Below are positions 7,171-16,240 of a DNA stretch of 64,000 nucleotides, piece by piece. Origin of the DNA: Bacillus sp. REN16. GTDB taxonomy: Bacteria > Bacillota > Bacilli > Bacillales > Bacillaceae_L. Numbering within the stretch: the first letter of the stretch is position 1; each line of letters starts with the position of its first letter. A program made the position numbers and the translations under genes. The notes below the pieces were generated by a model, which worked only from the letters and a program-made list of their open reading frames with translations, searched no databases and had not been told where the DNA came from. The stretch spans positions 124,001 through 188,000 of the forward strand of contig NZ_JAJFZK010000001.1 of the NCBI RefSeq assembly GCF_020731355.1, written 5' to 3'.

Positions 7171-7207
7171 ACGAAAAAACGTAATGAGAGTTAGAAGGGA
7201 GCTTTAC

Positions 7208-7948
7208 ATGGCACTATTAGAGATAAAAAATCTAACAGGTGGATATACACAAAATCCAGTTTTAAAAGATGTTTCCTTCCAAGTCAAACAAAATGAAATT
7301 GTAGGATTAATCGGGTTAAACGGTGCGGGGAAAAGTACGACAATTAAACATGTCATAGGTCTCATGGAACCGAAAAAAGGGTCCGTCCATATCAATGGAA
7401 AAACGATTCAAGAGGATATGGAAGCTTATCGCTCTATGTTTAGCTTTATTCCCGAAACACCAATTCTTTATGATGAATTGACTCTTTATGAACATCTTGA
7501 GCTAACGGCAATGGCCTATGGTTTAGACAAAAAAGCATTTGAAGAAAGAATACAACCTTTATTAAAAGAATTTCGAATGGAAAAAAAGGTGAAGTTTTTC
7601 CCTTCCCATTTTTCAAAGGGAATGAAGCAAAAGGTAATGATAATGTGTGCCTTTCTAGTGGAACCTGACCTTTATATCATTGACGAACCTTTTGTTGGAT
7701 TAGATCCGCTTGGTATTCAATCCCTATTGGAATTAATGAATAAAATGAAAAATAATGGCGCAGGCATTTTAATGTCAACTCATATTTTAGCGACAGCTGA
7801 AAGATATTGTGATTCATTTATTATTTTACATAATGGTAAGGTAAGAGCTTCGGGAACCTTAGACGATCTTAGACAGCAATTTAATATGGAGAACGCCACA
7901 CTTGATGATATATATATCAGCCTGACAAAGGAAGAAGAACATGATTGA
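7208..7948 (+). CDS. ecsA: ABC transporter ATP-binding protein EcsA
   Basis: A 246-residue ABC ATPase of the Ecs transporter, which in B. subtilis affects secretion, competence, sporulation and RasP-dependent intramembrane proteolysis. Walker A GLNGAGKST is at residues 36-44, Walker B LYIIDEP follows, and the signature is degenerate (FSKGM in place of LSGGQ). ATG 7208 is chosen because AGAAGGGAG precedes it. The frame is open farther upstream to 7151, but that part is the repeat element. It overlaps ecsB by 8 bp, so the two are translationally coupled. Confidence 0.95.
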   Translation: MALLEIKNLTGGYTQNPVLKDVSFQVKQNEIVGLIGLNGAGKSTTIKHVIGLMEPKKGSVHINGKTIQEDMEAYRSMFSFIPETPILYDELTLYEHLELTAMAYGLDKKAFEERIQPLLKEFRMEKKVKFFPSHFSKGMKQKVMIMCAFLVEPDLYIIDEPFVGLDPLGIQSLLELMNKMKNNGAGILMSTHILATAERYCDSFIILHNGKVRASGTLDDLRQQFNMENATLDDIYISLTKEEEHD

Positions 7949-9170
7949 TATCAAAGAATTATGGAGTAAGCGTCAAGCCCAACATTTTAAGGAAATCAGC
8001 CGATATTTACGGTATATGTTAAATGATCATTTATTGATTGCTCTCCTATTTTTAGGAGGAGGAGGGGCGGTTTTTTATAATCATTGGTTACAGGATATTC
8101 CAAAGGATTTTCCTTATGCAATTATTATTGCAATCGTCTTAGGGCTTATTTTAACAAGCAGCCGTATACAAACCTTGGTGAAGGAACCGGACCTCGTTTT
8201 CTTATTGCCTATCGAAAAAAAGCTAACTCCTTATTTTCAAAAGGCATTTTGGTATAGTTTGTTCTCTCAAATTTATTTATTATTGATTGTTTTTGCGGTT
8301 GCAGCACCATTGTATCTCGCAGTTACAGATAAAACCTTTTCGTCTCTAGCGGGCATCTTTGTGATTGTTTTACTATGTAAAGCATGGAATCTTCTAATGA
8401 CATGGTTTACCCAACATTACACTGAAAGCTCTACGTATTATATTGACATTGTGATTCGCCTTATATTAAATATCGTATTGATTTATTTGCTATTTTCCGG
8501 CGCATCGATCCTTTATATCGGTTGTGTAGCTGTCATAATGATCGGTTTGCTCCTTTATTTTCATAAGGCAGTCGAAAATAAAGGGCTCAAGTGGAATACA
8601 TTAATCGAGTTAGAGTCGAAAAAAATGCTGACATTTTACAGAATTGCGAATTTGTTCACCGATGTTCCGAAACTGAAGGAGCGAGTGAAAAAGAGAGCAT
8701 GTCTTAACTGGGTTACAGGGTTTATTTCATATTCAAAGAAAAATACGTTTCGTTATTTGTTTACAAGGACCTTCCTTAGGACAAGTGATTATTTAGGGAT
8801 GTATGTCAGGCTAACGATAATTGGAGATCTACTCATTTATTTCGTCCCATTTGATTACGGAAAAGCCTTTGTCACGATTTTATTCCTTTACTTGACGGGC
8901 TACCAGCTAATTACTTTATGGAGACATCATAGTTTAAAAATTTGGGTTCGTTTATACCCAGTAAGTGAATTTGCAAAGCTAGCTTCTTTTTTACAGTTTT
9001 TATTCCAGCTGCTTGTTGTCCAGTCGATTTTATTTACGATAACCATGCTATTAACTGCAAAAATCACAACAGCTATCATTTTTTTAGTTGCGGCTTTAGT
9101 GTTTGTCTATCTATTTGTGTTTGTATACACGAAAGGGAAGGTACAGAAGCTTGACCGAATGTATGGATAA
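7941..9170 (+). CDS. ecsB: ABC transporter permease EcsB
   Basis: A 409-residue integral membrane protein of the EcsB family, predicted to form the membrane pore for EcsA. The N terminus is cytosolic and positively charged (LWSKRQAQHFKEISRYLRY), followed by multiple hydrophobic helices in two clusters (about residues 30-220 and 290-400) with a cytoplasmic charged loop between. The ATG lies inside the end of ecsA (ATGATTG overlap). The transported substrate is not known. Confidence 0.93.
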   Translation: MIDIKELWSKRQAQHFKEISRYLRYMLNDHLLIALLFLGGGGAVFYNHWLQDIPKDFPYAIIIAIVLGLILTSSRIQTLVKEPDLVFLLPIEKKLTPYFQKAFWYSLFSQIYLLLIVFAVAAPLYLAVTDKTFSSLAGIFVIVLLCKAWNLLMTWFTQHYTESSTYYIDIVIRLILNIVLIYLLFSGASILYIGCVAVIMIGLLLYFHKAVENKGLKWNTLIELESKKMLTFYRIANLFTDVPKLKERVKKRACLNWVTGFISYSKKNTFRYLFTRTFLRTSDYLGMYVRLTIIGDLLIYFVPFDYGKAFVTILFLYLTGYQLITLWRHHSLKIWVRLYPVSEFAKLASFLQFLFQLLVVQSILFTITMLLTAKITTAIIFLVAALVFVYLFVFVYTKGKVQKLDRMYG

Positions 9171-9230
9171 ATGAAACCTTTTCTTTTGTTCGCACGTAGA
9201 ACGACTAAACAAAAAGAAGGGTAGAGGTGC

Positions 9231-9941
9231 ATGAGCGATTCCTATATGTTTAATGTAGAAGAGGAATTATTTCAATGGCGTAAAAAGCTGATTAAAAAGT
9301 CTAATATGCTTCAGCGTGTTTCGAAAAAAGCACAAACGAAAGTGAATGGACTAATACCTGAAAAAGCGCATACGGTCATCACGGAAAGTATTAAAAAAAT
9401 GGTTCAAGCCACTTTAGCCGGTTCGGAATATACGACTAAGGCAAACTATCCTCAAGGGATGACATTACAGGTAAAAGAAAAACTGATTGAAGATAAGCTA
9501 ACTGTTTATAGACGTACTGCTGCGGCAGAGGGAGCGGGAACTGGGGCAGGAGGGTTTCTATTATCCCTGGCAGATTTCCCATTGCTTCTATCAATCAAAA
9601 TGAAGTTTTTATTTGAAGTGGCTGCCATTCATGGGTTTGATACAAAGGACTATGAAGAACGCCTTTTCTTGTTGCAAGTGTTCCAACTAGCTTTCTCAAG
9701 CGATGAGCATAAAAAGAGAACATTGCACCTAATAGAAAATTGGGAGGAAGAAAGACATCGACTAGTAGAATTGGATTGGCGAGTATTCCAGCAAGAGTAT
9801 CGAGATTATATTGATTTTGTAAAAATGCTTCAACTGTTGCCTGGTATTGGCGCCGTAGTAGGTGCATATGCCAACTATAATCTTCTTGATCATCTAGGTG
9901 AAACTGCGAAAAATTGTTATCGATTACGAATCTTAACCTAA
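9231..9941 (+). CDS. ecsC: EcsC family protein
   Basis: A 236-residue protein of the EcsC family, third gene of the ecs operon as in B. subtilis. It has a glycine/alanine-rich hydrophobic stretch AAEGAGTGAGGFLLSLADFP near residue 100 and a second one (LPGIGAVVGAYANYNLL) near the C terminus, both typical of the family. The function of EcsC is unknown, and it is dispensable for EcsAB activity in B. subtilis. GTAGAGGTGC provides the ribosome binding site. Confidence 0.92.
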   Translation: MSDSYMFNVEEELFQWRKKLIKKSNMLQRVSKKAQTKVNGLIPEKAHTVITESIKKMVQATLAGSEYTTKANYPQGMTLQVKEKLIEDKLTVYRRTAAAEGAGTGAGGFLLSLADFPLLLSIKMKFLFEVAAIHGFDTKDYEERLFLLQVFQLAFSSDEHKKRTLHLIENWEEERHRLVELDWRVFQQEYRDYIDFVKMLQLLPGIGAVVGAYANYNLLDHLGETAKNCYRLRILT

Positions 9942-9947
9942 TAAAAG

Positions 9948-9987
9948 CGCAAGAATGCCAAAAAACAACATTCTTGCGTTCTTTTTT
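9948..9987. terminator. Bidirectional terminator of ecsABC and yhaA
   Basis: CGCAAGAATG (9948-9957) pairs perfectly with CATTCTTGCG (9969-9978), followed by TTCTTTTTT. On the minus strand the run CTTTTATT follows. It overlaps the last codon of the convergent amidohydrolase gene. Confidence 0.92.
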
Positions 9988-11185
9988 AAACAGTAGCCGT
10001 TTCGGACTTTTCTACTGATAAGTATTTTAACGTTGCAGTCCCTAATGTTTTGGCGGCAATAAGCATGGCTTCTTCATCGATATCAAATTTAGGATGGTGG
10101 TGTGGATAAGCAGTTAATTCATCAACTGGCATTGCTCCTGTAAAGAAAAAGGTTCCCGGCACATGCTGTAAATAATAAGCAAAATCCTCGCCACCCATTT
10201 GTGGTTCAGTTTCTTTTACCTCCACAATTCCTGGTATGTTCTCTGCTGCCTCCACAAGAAAATCAGTTTCTTCCTTATGATTGACGACAGCAGGGTAGCC
10301 GCGGTGAAAGGCATATGTGTATGAGGAATCAGATGCGATACAAGTTCCTTTGACAATGCGCTCGATTTCCCCCTCAATTTGAGTGCGTACATCTTCACTA
10401 AATGTTCTTACAGTCCCCTCAAGTTTGGCTGAGTCAGCTATCACATTAAATGGATTTTCTGCAACGAAAGAGCCAAGTGTTACGACAGCTGATTCAATTG
10501 GATCAACTCGTCTGCTCACAATTTGCTGCAAATTCATTACAAGCTGGGATCCGATTACAATTGCATCCTTTGTTGTATGCGGATGTGCACCATGTCCTCC
10601 AGATCCTTGAACCTTTATTTCAAAACGGTCGGCTGCGGCCATAATTGGACCAACACGGTATTCAATCGTTCCAGTTGGCGTAGTTGCCCATAAATGGGTG
10701 CCAAAAATAACGTCTACCCCATCAAGACAGCCATCCTCTATCATAGCAATTGCACCGCCAGGAGCAAATTCCTCTGCATGTTGGTGGATAAGGACAACAG
10801 TACCTGCAAGCTGATCCTTCATTTCATGAAGTGTTTTTGCTAGTACAAGCAATGTAGCGGTATGCCCGTCATGGCCGCAAGCGTGCATGACACCAGGAAC
10901 TGTAGATTTATATGGAACATCCTTTTCATCTTGAATTGGCAGTGCATCGAAGTCAGCTCTTAATGCAACCGTAGCGCCAGGCTTGCTTCCTTGAATTTTT
11001 GCAACAATTCCATTTCCTCCAACATTTGTGCGAACCTCTACCCCAATGTTTTTATAGTAATTTGCAATGTATTCTGCTGTTTTATATTCTTTAAAAGATA
11101 CTTCTGGATGTTGATGTAAATAACGGCGGATATCGACCATTTCAACGTACTTTTTATCTAGCGCATCATATAGGTTATGTAACAT
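9986..11185 (-). CDS. yhaA: M20 family amidohydrolase (YhaA-like)
   Basis: A 399-residue metal-dependent amidohydrolase of the M20D/IAA-amino-acid hydrolase type, cytoplasmic. Metal-site motifs are in order: LHQHPEVSF, RADFDALPI, HACGHDGHTA (Cys and His ligands), HQHAEEFAPGGA (Glu base and ligand), and GGEDFAYY near the C terminus. The dimerisation domain lies at about residues 180-290. Such enzymes release amino acids or acyl groups from N-acyl amino acids; the substrate here is unknown. It lies convergent to ecsC as in B. subtilis. Confidence 0.9.
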   Translation of the reverse strand: MLHNLYDALDKKYVEMVDIRRYLHQHPEVSFKEYKTAEYIANYYKNIGVEVRTNVGGNGIVAKIQGSKPGATVALRADFDALPIQDEKDVPYKSTVPGVMHACGHDGHTATLLVLAKTLHEMKDQLAGTVVLIHQHAEEFAPGGAIAMIEDGCLDGVDVIFGTHLWATTPTGTIEYRVGPIMAAADRFEIKVQGSGGHGAHPHTTKDAIVIGSQLVMNLQQIVSRRVDPIESAVVTLGSFVAENPFNVIADSAKLEGTVRTFSEDVRTQIEGEIERIVKGTCIASDSSYTYAFHRGYPAVVNHKEETDFLVEAAENIPGIVEVKETEPQMGGEDFAYYLQHVPGTFFFTGAMPVDELTAYPHHHPKFDIDEEAMLIAAKTLGTATLKYLSVEKSETATV

Positions 11186-11256
11186 TTCTTCAATCTCCCT
11201 TCTTTATAATACGAGTAAATTATATCATGACTATTTAGATTTTTATTGCTTTTCAT

Positions 11257-11281
11257 AAAAAAAAGGAGGCAATTCTGCCCC
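11257..11281 (-). terminator. Terminator of the GDYXXLXY membrane protein gene
   Basis: On the minus strand GGGGC-AGAATT-GCCTC is followed by CTTTTTTTTATG, immediately after the stop codon. Confidence 0.7.
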
Positions 11282-13417
11282 TTAATAAATGGTTTCCAAT
11301 AATGCATTACCGTTTTTCGATATTCGTACTTTGGCATGTTTGGCGTTACGCTGAATGTCTAAACCAGTTCCTTCCTTCACAAAATAACTCTCGATTCCAA
11401 GAATAATCCCGTTATATCCATTGTATTTGCCAGCAATAAGAACCTCATCTTCAGTAAGTTGATATGAGTTAGGATCTATTGAGGTAAGTATCTTTTCACG
11501 TTGATAGACCCCATCTTTCCCTTTTTTTGCAAGGATGTAGACCCGATTTCCAGATTGAACATCCTTAAGTTCATTCACCTTTGCAATCTCATATCGCAAT
11601 ATGACATAATCCCCTTGTATCATTGAACGAGGGTCAACGGGGGCCAATTCAAGTGTAATTTCTGTTCCATTTTTTAAAAGTGATTCATTGCTTCCAATTT
11701 GGTATCCAACAAAGGCCACCTGGAGAAGGAGGATGAGTCCAATTAGACTCCATTGCTTCATAGTAAAGAACTTATTATTTGCTATTACTTTTATTCCAGA
11801 CCTACGATCAAAGAACTGGGTGATTCCAAAGAAGACAAGCCCGATAATCAGCAATGATAGAGATTTATGGACAAGAGACCAAATCAGATCATAATACGTT
11901 GAAATAAATAACGCTATCCAAAATACGAAAGTCATACGTAACATAAAAACATCGTCATTGCGTGAGAAAAGAAAAACTAATGACGTCGTAATGATAAAGA
12001 ACAGCAGACTATATAGAATTTCCTGCCATAACAAATGATCTAAAAAAGTTAGTGCATAGAAAAAGAGTAGGGAATAGAACGAGCTAATTCTTTTTAATGT
12101 TGTTTCGGATTGAACAAAATAATAGATGATTGCATTTAATAGAGCAAATCCTATTAATACAAGCTCTGAGTGTACCCATAGCCCCAATTCATCTAAGATA
12201 AGGTTCAAAGAACAACCTATGATTGTTGTATAACTTAAAAATCGAATCAATCCATCCTTCATGATTATTGTCACAACGATCGATAGCAATAAAAAGAAAA
12301 TAGTGATTGAAGTCGATAGGAAAAATGCTTCGAGCAGACCGGAAAAGAAACCGATAAATAGCAATGTATTTCGAACGTATGGTCCCAGTTTTTTTACGAA
12401 TAATCCAATGCTTATAAACAAGATACTTAACACAACAGTGGCATAAAAACTAGAAAATAGCAGGAATAGAACCCCTCCAAAGCTAATTGAAAACATGAAT
12501 GAACCAATAAGTGTGACAATCACAATTAAGATGCCTTTCATTGTCTGGCCGATGGGGGTTTCGGTATGCTTAGACGATAAATGCCTTGCCAGCAGAACGC
12601 CGCCAATAATAAGGGCAATCGATGCAATTGATCCTAGTATTTGTAATCCAAGATATCCAATTGTCTCACCGAATAAAAAAGGGATTTCAACAATTTTCGT
12701 ACACACGTAAATACTGACCATTGTAAATAAAATTATTGAAATATACTTATCAATTTTCTTCGTAACTAAATAGAAATAAGAAATGACAGCAAACGCAATA
12801 TATAATACATTTGTCCACCCACTAAAGGGCTCATACAATTCGAAAATACTCATTCCAATTAACATGATATGTGTCATTGTATATGACATATAGCGAATCG
12901 ATTTATTAGCCATAAGAGGGGTAAATGTAAGGAAAAAAAGGATTAAATTTATAACAGCAATAACGAGAAATATGAGCCACTCCTGAAAGTCTGTTCGAAC
13001 GATGAAGTAGGAAGAGGGATTCATATAGAACCAATAGGCAAGATGAAAGAGAACAAAGCTCAAAATAGACAAAGGAGCATATCGTGTGGTTATTGCAAGC
13101 AGTAACACAGGTACTAGCCAAATTAGAAAAAGTACATAGCTGTCTGCATGAGAGTTGTAAATTTGACCAACTAATCCAACACATAATCCGAAGGATATCG
13201 CACCAGCGACCAATAGCCATTTCCCTAAAAATACTTGATGCGAAAGAAGTTTTGTGGAAAAGACTGATAACAAATAAAATAAAAGCATTGCAGCAACTGA
13301 AAGAGCCAGTTTTTCAAACCGTGAAAATGTTGGCCAATTCGCAGCAAAAAAGTAAAGTATACCAGATAAAACCAAAACAATCGAAGCAAAGTAACCAAAT
13401 GGAATCAGCTTCTTCAT
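11282..13417 (-). CDS. DUF2157 / GDYXXLXY domain membrane protein
   Basis: A 711-residue protein with about 18 hydrophobic segments in the first 560 residues, opening with a DUF2157-like stretch (YFFAANWPTFSRFEKLALS). The last 150 residues form a soluble extracytoplasmic domain with the GDYVILRY signature of the GDYXXLXY family, preceded by ELAPVDPRSMIQ. Members of this family are widespread in Gram-positive and other bacteria, and no function is established. It is monocistronic, with a promoter region shared with the divergent terC. Confidence 0.8.
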   Translation of the reverse strand: MKKLIPFGYFASIVLVLSGILYFFAANWPTFSRFEKLALSVAAMLLFYLLSVFSTKLLSHQVFLGKWLLVAGAISFGLCVGLVGQIYNSHADSYVLFLIWLVPVLLLAITTRYAPLSILSFVLFHLAYWFYMNPSSYFIVRTDFQEWLIFLVIAVINLILFFLTFTPLMANKSIRYMSYTMTHIMLIGMSIFELYEPFSGWTNVLYIAFAVISYFYLVTKKIDKYISIILFTMVSIYVCTKIVEIPFLFGETIGYLGLQILGSIASIALIIGGVLLARHLSSKHTETPIGQTMKGILIVIVTLIGSFMFSISFGGVLFLLFSSFYATVVLSILFISIGLFVKKLGPYVRNTLLFIGFFSGLLEAFFLSTSITIFFLLLSIVVTIIMKDGLIRFLSYTTIIGCSLNLILDELGLWVHSELVLIGFALLNAIIYYFVQSETTLKRISSFYSLLFFYALTFLDHLLWQEILYSLLFFIITTSLVFLFSRNDDVFMLRMTFVFWIALFISTYYDLIWSLVHKSLSLLIIGLVFFGITQFFDRRSGIKVIANNKFFTMKQWSLIGLILLLQVAFVGYQIGSNESLLKNGTEITLELAPVDPRSMIQGDYVILRYEIAKVNELKDVQSGNRVYILAKKGKDGVYQREKILTSIDPNSYQLTEDEVLIAGKYNGYNGIILGIESYFVKEGTGLDIQRNAKHAKVRISKNGNALLETIY

Positions 13418-13479
13418 TGAATACTCCCCATTTCCTAAGGAAAAATAAAAACCTACTAGTACTATATGTTAAATTGTTA

Positions 13480-13500
13480 AATCGTTGTAACGATTATAAT
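13480..13500 (+). promoter_or_regulatory. Palindrome abutting a TATAAT box upstream of terC
   Basis: AATCGTT-GT-AACGATT (13480-13495) is a perfect 7-bp inverted repeat whose last base is the first of TATAAT (13495-13500). TTGTTA at 13474-13479 is a possible -35, but the spacing of 15 bp is short. The palindrome occupies the -35/-10 spacer, the place for a repressor operator or an activator that corrects the spacing. Confidence 0.45.
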
Positions 13501-13560
13501 ATATTTTTCCCTTAATGATACCAATATTTAATGAACAATTATATAAAAGATAAACGTAAT

Positions 13561-13574
13561 TTAGGGAAACCTAA
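13561..13574 (+). promoter_or_regulatory. Putative DtxR/MntR-type operator before terC
   Basis: TTAGG-GAAA-CCTAA is a perfect inverted repeat 18 bp before the terC ATG and just ahead of the GAGGTG ribosome binding site. The TTAGG-N4-CCTAA form resembles sites of metal-responsive DtxR-family regulators. TerC proteins are implicated in manganese export or metal homeostasis, which makes this plausible but unproven. Confidence 0.4.
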
Positions 13575-13592
13575 TCTCGAGGTGAATTACTT

Positions 13593-14285
13593 ATGGAATT
13601 GTTTTCAGCAGAGTTTTTTTCAGCTCTACTTGCAATTGTAGTAATTGATCTCGTCTTAGCGGGCGATAATGCGATCGTAATCGGTTTAGCCGCAAGAAAT
13701 TTACCAAAAGAACTGCAAAAAAAAGCAATTATCTGGGGAACTGTCGGAGCAATTATTATTCGTGCTGCTGCAACATTAGCTGTTGTTTGGCTCCTTGAGC
13801 TTCCTGGATTACATCTTATTGGGGGAATTCTCCTAATATGGATTGCTTTTAAGCTTCTCACAGATGATCAAGATGAGCATGAAATTGAGGCCAAAGGTTC
13901 CTTTGGAGCGGCAATCAGAACCATTATTGTAGCTGATGCGCTAATGGGACTTGATAATGTCCTAGGAGTCGCGGGAGCTGCTCATGGTCACTTTTTATTA
14001 GTTGTCATCGGGTTGATTATCTCGGTTCCTATCATGGTGTGGGGAAGCACGCTGTTCATTAAATTAATTGATCGTTTTCCAATCATTGTTACAATCGGTG
14101 CAGCCGTCCTTGCCTGGACAGCAGCGAAAATGATTGTAGGGGAACCATTCCTACAAGATTTCTTTGAAAATCCTTGGTTCAGATATACATTTGAAGCGCT
14201 AGTTATTATCGCTGTTGTGCTAATTGGAACAAAGATGAAGAAAACAAAAGCAAAGTCAATAGATGAAAAACAAAAAGCTTCATAA
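13593..14285 (+). CDS. TerC family membrane protein
   Basis: A 230-residue membrane protein with seven predicted helices. Two family signatures are visible: DLVLAGDNAIVIGLAARNLP at about residues 17-36, and ADALMGLDNVLGVAGAAHGH in the middle; both place Asp and Asn residues in the membrane. TerC proteins of B. subtilis (YkoY/MeeY, YceF/MeeF) act in manganese efflux to secreted metalloenzymes. This copy is closer in pattern to the YjbE-like members, by impression only. A TTAGG palindrome precedes the ribosome binding site. Single gene with its own terminator. Confidence 0.88.
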   Translation: MELFSAEFFSALLAIVVIDLVLAGDNAIVIGLAARNLPKELQKKAIIWGTVGAIIIRAAATLAVVWLLELPGLHLIGGILLIWIAFKLLTDDQDEHEIEAKGSFGAAIRTIIVADALMGLDNVLGVAGAAHGHFLLVVIGLIISVPIMVWGSTLFIKLIDRFPIIVTIGAAVLAWTAAKMIVGEPFLQDFFENPWFRYTFEALVIIAVVLIGTKMKKTKAKSIDEKQKAS

Positions 14286-14288
14286 ACG

Positions 14289-14317
14289 AAAGGTGGCCAA
14301 TCTAAGGCCGCCTTTTT
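14289..14317 (+). terminator. Terminator of terC
   Basis: AAAGGTGGCC (14289-14298) pairs with GGCCGCCTTT (14306-14315), followed by TT. The stem has one mismatch. Confidence 0.8.
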
Positions 14318-14400
14318 AGGTTAAAAATGATGCATAATTCTTGGATAATTATGGATACTAAAAATGAATTTGGTACATAACGAGGAAAGGAAGTATTTAT

Positions 14401-14736
14401 ATGAAAAGAACGACTGGTTTTATTTTACTGTTAAGTTTCTTTCTTATAGGCGGAATCCATGCATCTGCTGAAATGGAGAAGGATACAGATCAACCGAAAG
14501 TAGAGCTTACTGATAAGCAAAAGCAGGAGCTTGATAAGCTTTATCTTGACCTTTTGGAAACGAAAAAGGCGATTATTAACAAGTACGTTGAATATGGTGT
14601 TCTGCCTAAAGAGAAAGCCGATAAAAAGCTTAACTGGTTAGATGATCATTACCAAAAAATAAAAGAACATGGATATATTCCAATGCATCATCATAAAAAA
14701 CACAAAGATGATGAAGATCATAAGGATCACGATTAA
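14401..14736 (+). CDS. Secreted DUF2680 protein with His/Asp-rich tail
   Basis: A 111-residue exported protein. The signal peptide is MKRTTGFILLLSFFLIGGIH followed by ASA, a likely signal peptidase I site. The mature part contains LTDKQKQELDKLYLDLLETK and NKYVEYGVLPKEKADK, the pattern of the DUF2680 (YckD-like) family. The last 20 residues alternate His, Lys and Asp/Glu (HHHKKH, DDEDHKDHD), a likely metal-binding tail. Function is unknown. It is transcribed alone and ended by an unusually long T-run. Confidence 0.75.
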   Translation: MKRTTGFILLLSFFLIGGIHASAEMEKDTDQPKVELTDKQKQELDKLYLDLLETKKAIINKYVEYGVLPKEKADKKLNWLDDHYQKIKEHGYIPMHHHKKHKDDEDHKDHD

Positions 14737-14747
14737 AATTGAAAAAG

Positions 14748-14794
14748 CTAGGTAAAACAATTTCTGTTTTGTCTAGTTTTTTTTTTTTTTTTTT
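14748..14794 (+). terminator. Terminator with an 18-base T-run
   Basis: CTAGGTAAAACA pairs with TGTTTTGTCTAG (one mismatch), followed by 18 consecutive T residues (14777-14794). Confidence 0.85.
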
Positions 14795-14920
14795 CAATAA
14801 TCATGATCTCATAGGGTGTCACATCATCAGGTTCGGGCATCCTTTTTTATTAATTCAAATAGGAATAGTATAATATAAATATTGATGAATTTAAGAGTAT
14901 TCATAAAAGGAGAGGTGAAA

Positions 14921-16078
14921 ATGCCCATATCATTTATTAAAACAGAAAAACAAGAACATCTATTTAAGCTTGCAAGTGAATTAGCAGGACAATTTCATGA
15001 GAGAGCACCGGAATATGATGAAACAGGTGAATTCCCTTCATTAAATATGGAAGATTTAAAAAAGTCTGGCTATACGAGCCTTTCTGTACCAAAGGAATAT
15101 GGCGGGAAAGAAGGCCTTTCCTTATATGACTTCGTTTTACTTCAGGAAACACTTGCAATAGGAGATGGCTCAACTGCTTTATCAATCGGATGGCATCTTG
15201 GTGCAACGATGGATCTATTTGAGAAAAAGCGGTGGGACGAAGAAAAACTCTCATTATATGCAAAAGAAGTTCTACATGGTGCATTATACAATCGTGCAGC
15301 AACTGAACCACAAACAGGCAGTCCTACAAGAGGAGGAAAACCTCAAACAATGGCCAAAAAGGAAGGGAATAAATGGATTCTTTCAGGAAGAAAATCTTTT
15401 ACAACAATGGTGCCTGTTCTTGATTATATTGGTGTTATCGCTTCAATCGAAGGAACTGATCAGGTAGGTGAGTTTTTGGTCGAACGGTCCAAAGCTGGAG
15501 TGGCAATCGAAGAAACCTGGAACACGATTTCAATGAGAGGTACAGGAAGTCATGACCTAGTTCTTACGAATGTTGAGCTTGAGGAAAATGCCTTGGTTGA
15601 AATATTGACACCTGAATTAAAAGCAAACCCAAGTGGTTGGATGCTGCATATACCAGCCTGTTACCTGGGAATTGCGATTGCAGCGAGAAATGAGGCCGTG
15701 AAATTTGCAAATGAATATTCACCAAATAGTATAGCAGGACCGATCAAAACGATTCCTAATGTCAGGCGTGTCGTAGGGGAAATGGAGGCTGAGCTACTAC
15801 AAGCTCGTCATGTCCTTTATTCAATTGCTGATAAATGGGATCGAACCGAAGACCGCAGTCAACTTGGGCCGGAATTAGGTCTTGCTAAATATATTGCAAC
15901 AAATAGTGCCATTTCAGTAGTCGATAAGGCCATGCGGGTAGTGGGTGCGAAAAGTCTGCAGAAATCAAATCCGCTTCAACGCTATTATCGGGATGTGAGA
16001 GCTGGGCTTCATAATCCGCCAATGGATGATATGACAATTGCTAAGCTAGCAGATTTAGCATTTAAAGAAATGGAATAA
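14921..16078 (+). CDS. Acyl-CoA dehydrogenase family protein
   Basis: A 385-residue flavoprotein of the acyl-CoA dehydrogenase superfamily (FAD-dependent alpha,beta-oxidation of acyl-CoA thioesters). The N-terminal helical domain contains LSVPKEYGGKEGL, and the flavin-binding beta domain shows NRAATEPQTGSP (in place of the usual Y-x-M-T-E-P) and WILSGRKSFTT. The C-terminal helices contain VVGAKSLQKSNPLQRYYRDVRA. The usual catalytic Glu is not obvious in the C-terminal part, so the substrate may be non-classical (YdbM-like). ATG 14921 follows AAAGGAGAGGTG. Confidence 0.88.
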   Translation: MPISFIKTEKQEHLFKLASELAGQFHERAPEYDETGEFPSLNMEDLKKSGYTSLSVPKEYGGKEGLSLYDFVLLQETLAIGDGSTALSIGWHLGATMDLFEKKRWDEEKLSLYAKEVLHGALYNRAATEPQTGSPTRGGKPQTMAKKEGNKWILSGRKSFTTMVPVLDYIGVIASIEGTDQVGEFLVERSKAGVAIEETWNTISMRGTGSHDLVLTNVELEENALVEILTPELKANPSGWMLHIPACYLGIAIAARNEAVKFANEYSPNSIAGPIKTIPNVRRVVGEMEAELLQARHVLYSIADKWDRTEDRSQLGPELGLAKYIATNSAISVVDKAMRVVGAKSLQKSNPLQRYYRDVRAGLHNPPMDDMTIAKLADLAFKEME

Positions 16079-16085
16079 GGAGCAG

Positions 16086-16124
16086 AAAGTAGTCGCATCG
16101 TTTTCGATTGTGGCTACTTTTTTG
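16086..16124 (+). terminator. Terminator of the acyl-CoA dehydrogenase gene
   Basis: AAAGTAGTCGCATCG and CGATTGTGGCTACTTTTTTG form an imperfect stem with loop TTTT and a T-run. Confidence 0.75.
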
Positions 16125-16240
16125 TATGTAAAATGTAGACTAGAATAATATTTTTATCCAATAAATAGGTAATCAATTTCTTACACTCGTATCTCGTAAA
16201 CATTGATAAACCCTAGTATAATAGGAGTATCTAAGATTTT

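Noticed and set aside
7151-7207. Longer EcsA start at 7151
   Set aside because: The added 19 codons come from the repeat element, whereas ATG 7208 has a good ribosome binding site and starts at the usual ABC-domain N terminus.
13420-13592. yybP-ykoY manganese riboswitch before terC
   Set aside because: I looked for the conserved GGGGAGUA-type core and the flanking helices and did not find them; only about 170 bp are available.
14821-14860. Hairpin GGTGTC...GGCATCC upstream of the acyl-CoA dehydrogenase gene
   Set aside because: The arms pair poorly and the loop is long; not convincing as a terminator or riboswitch.
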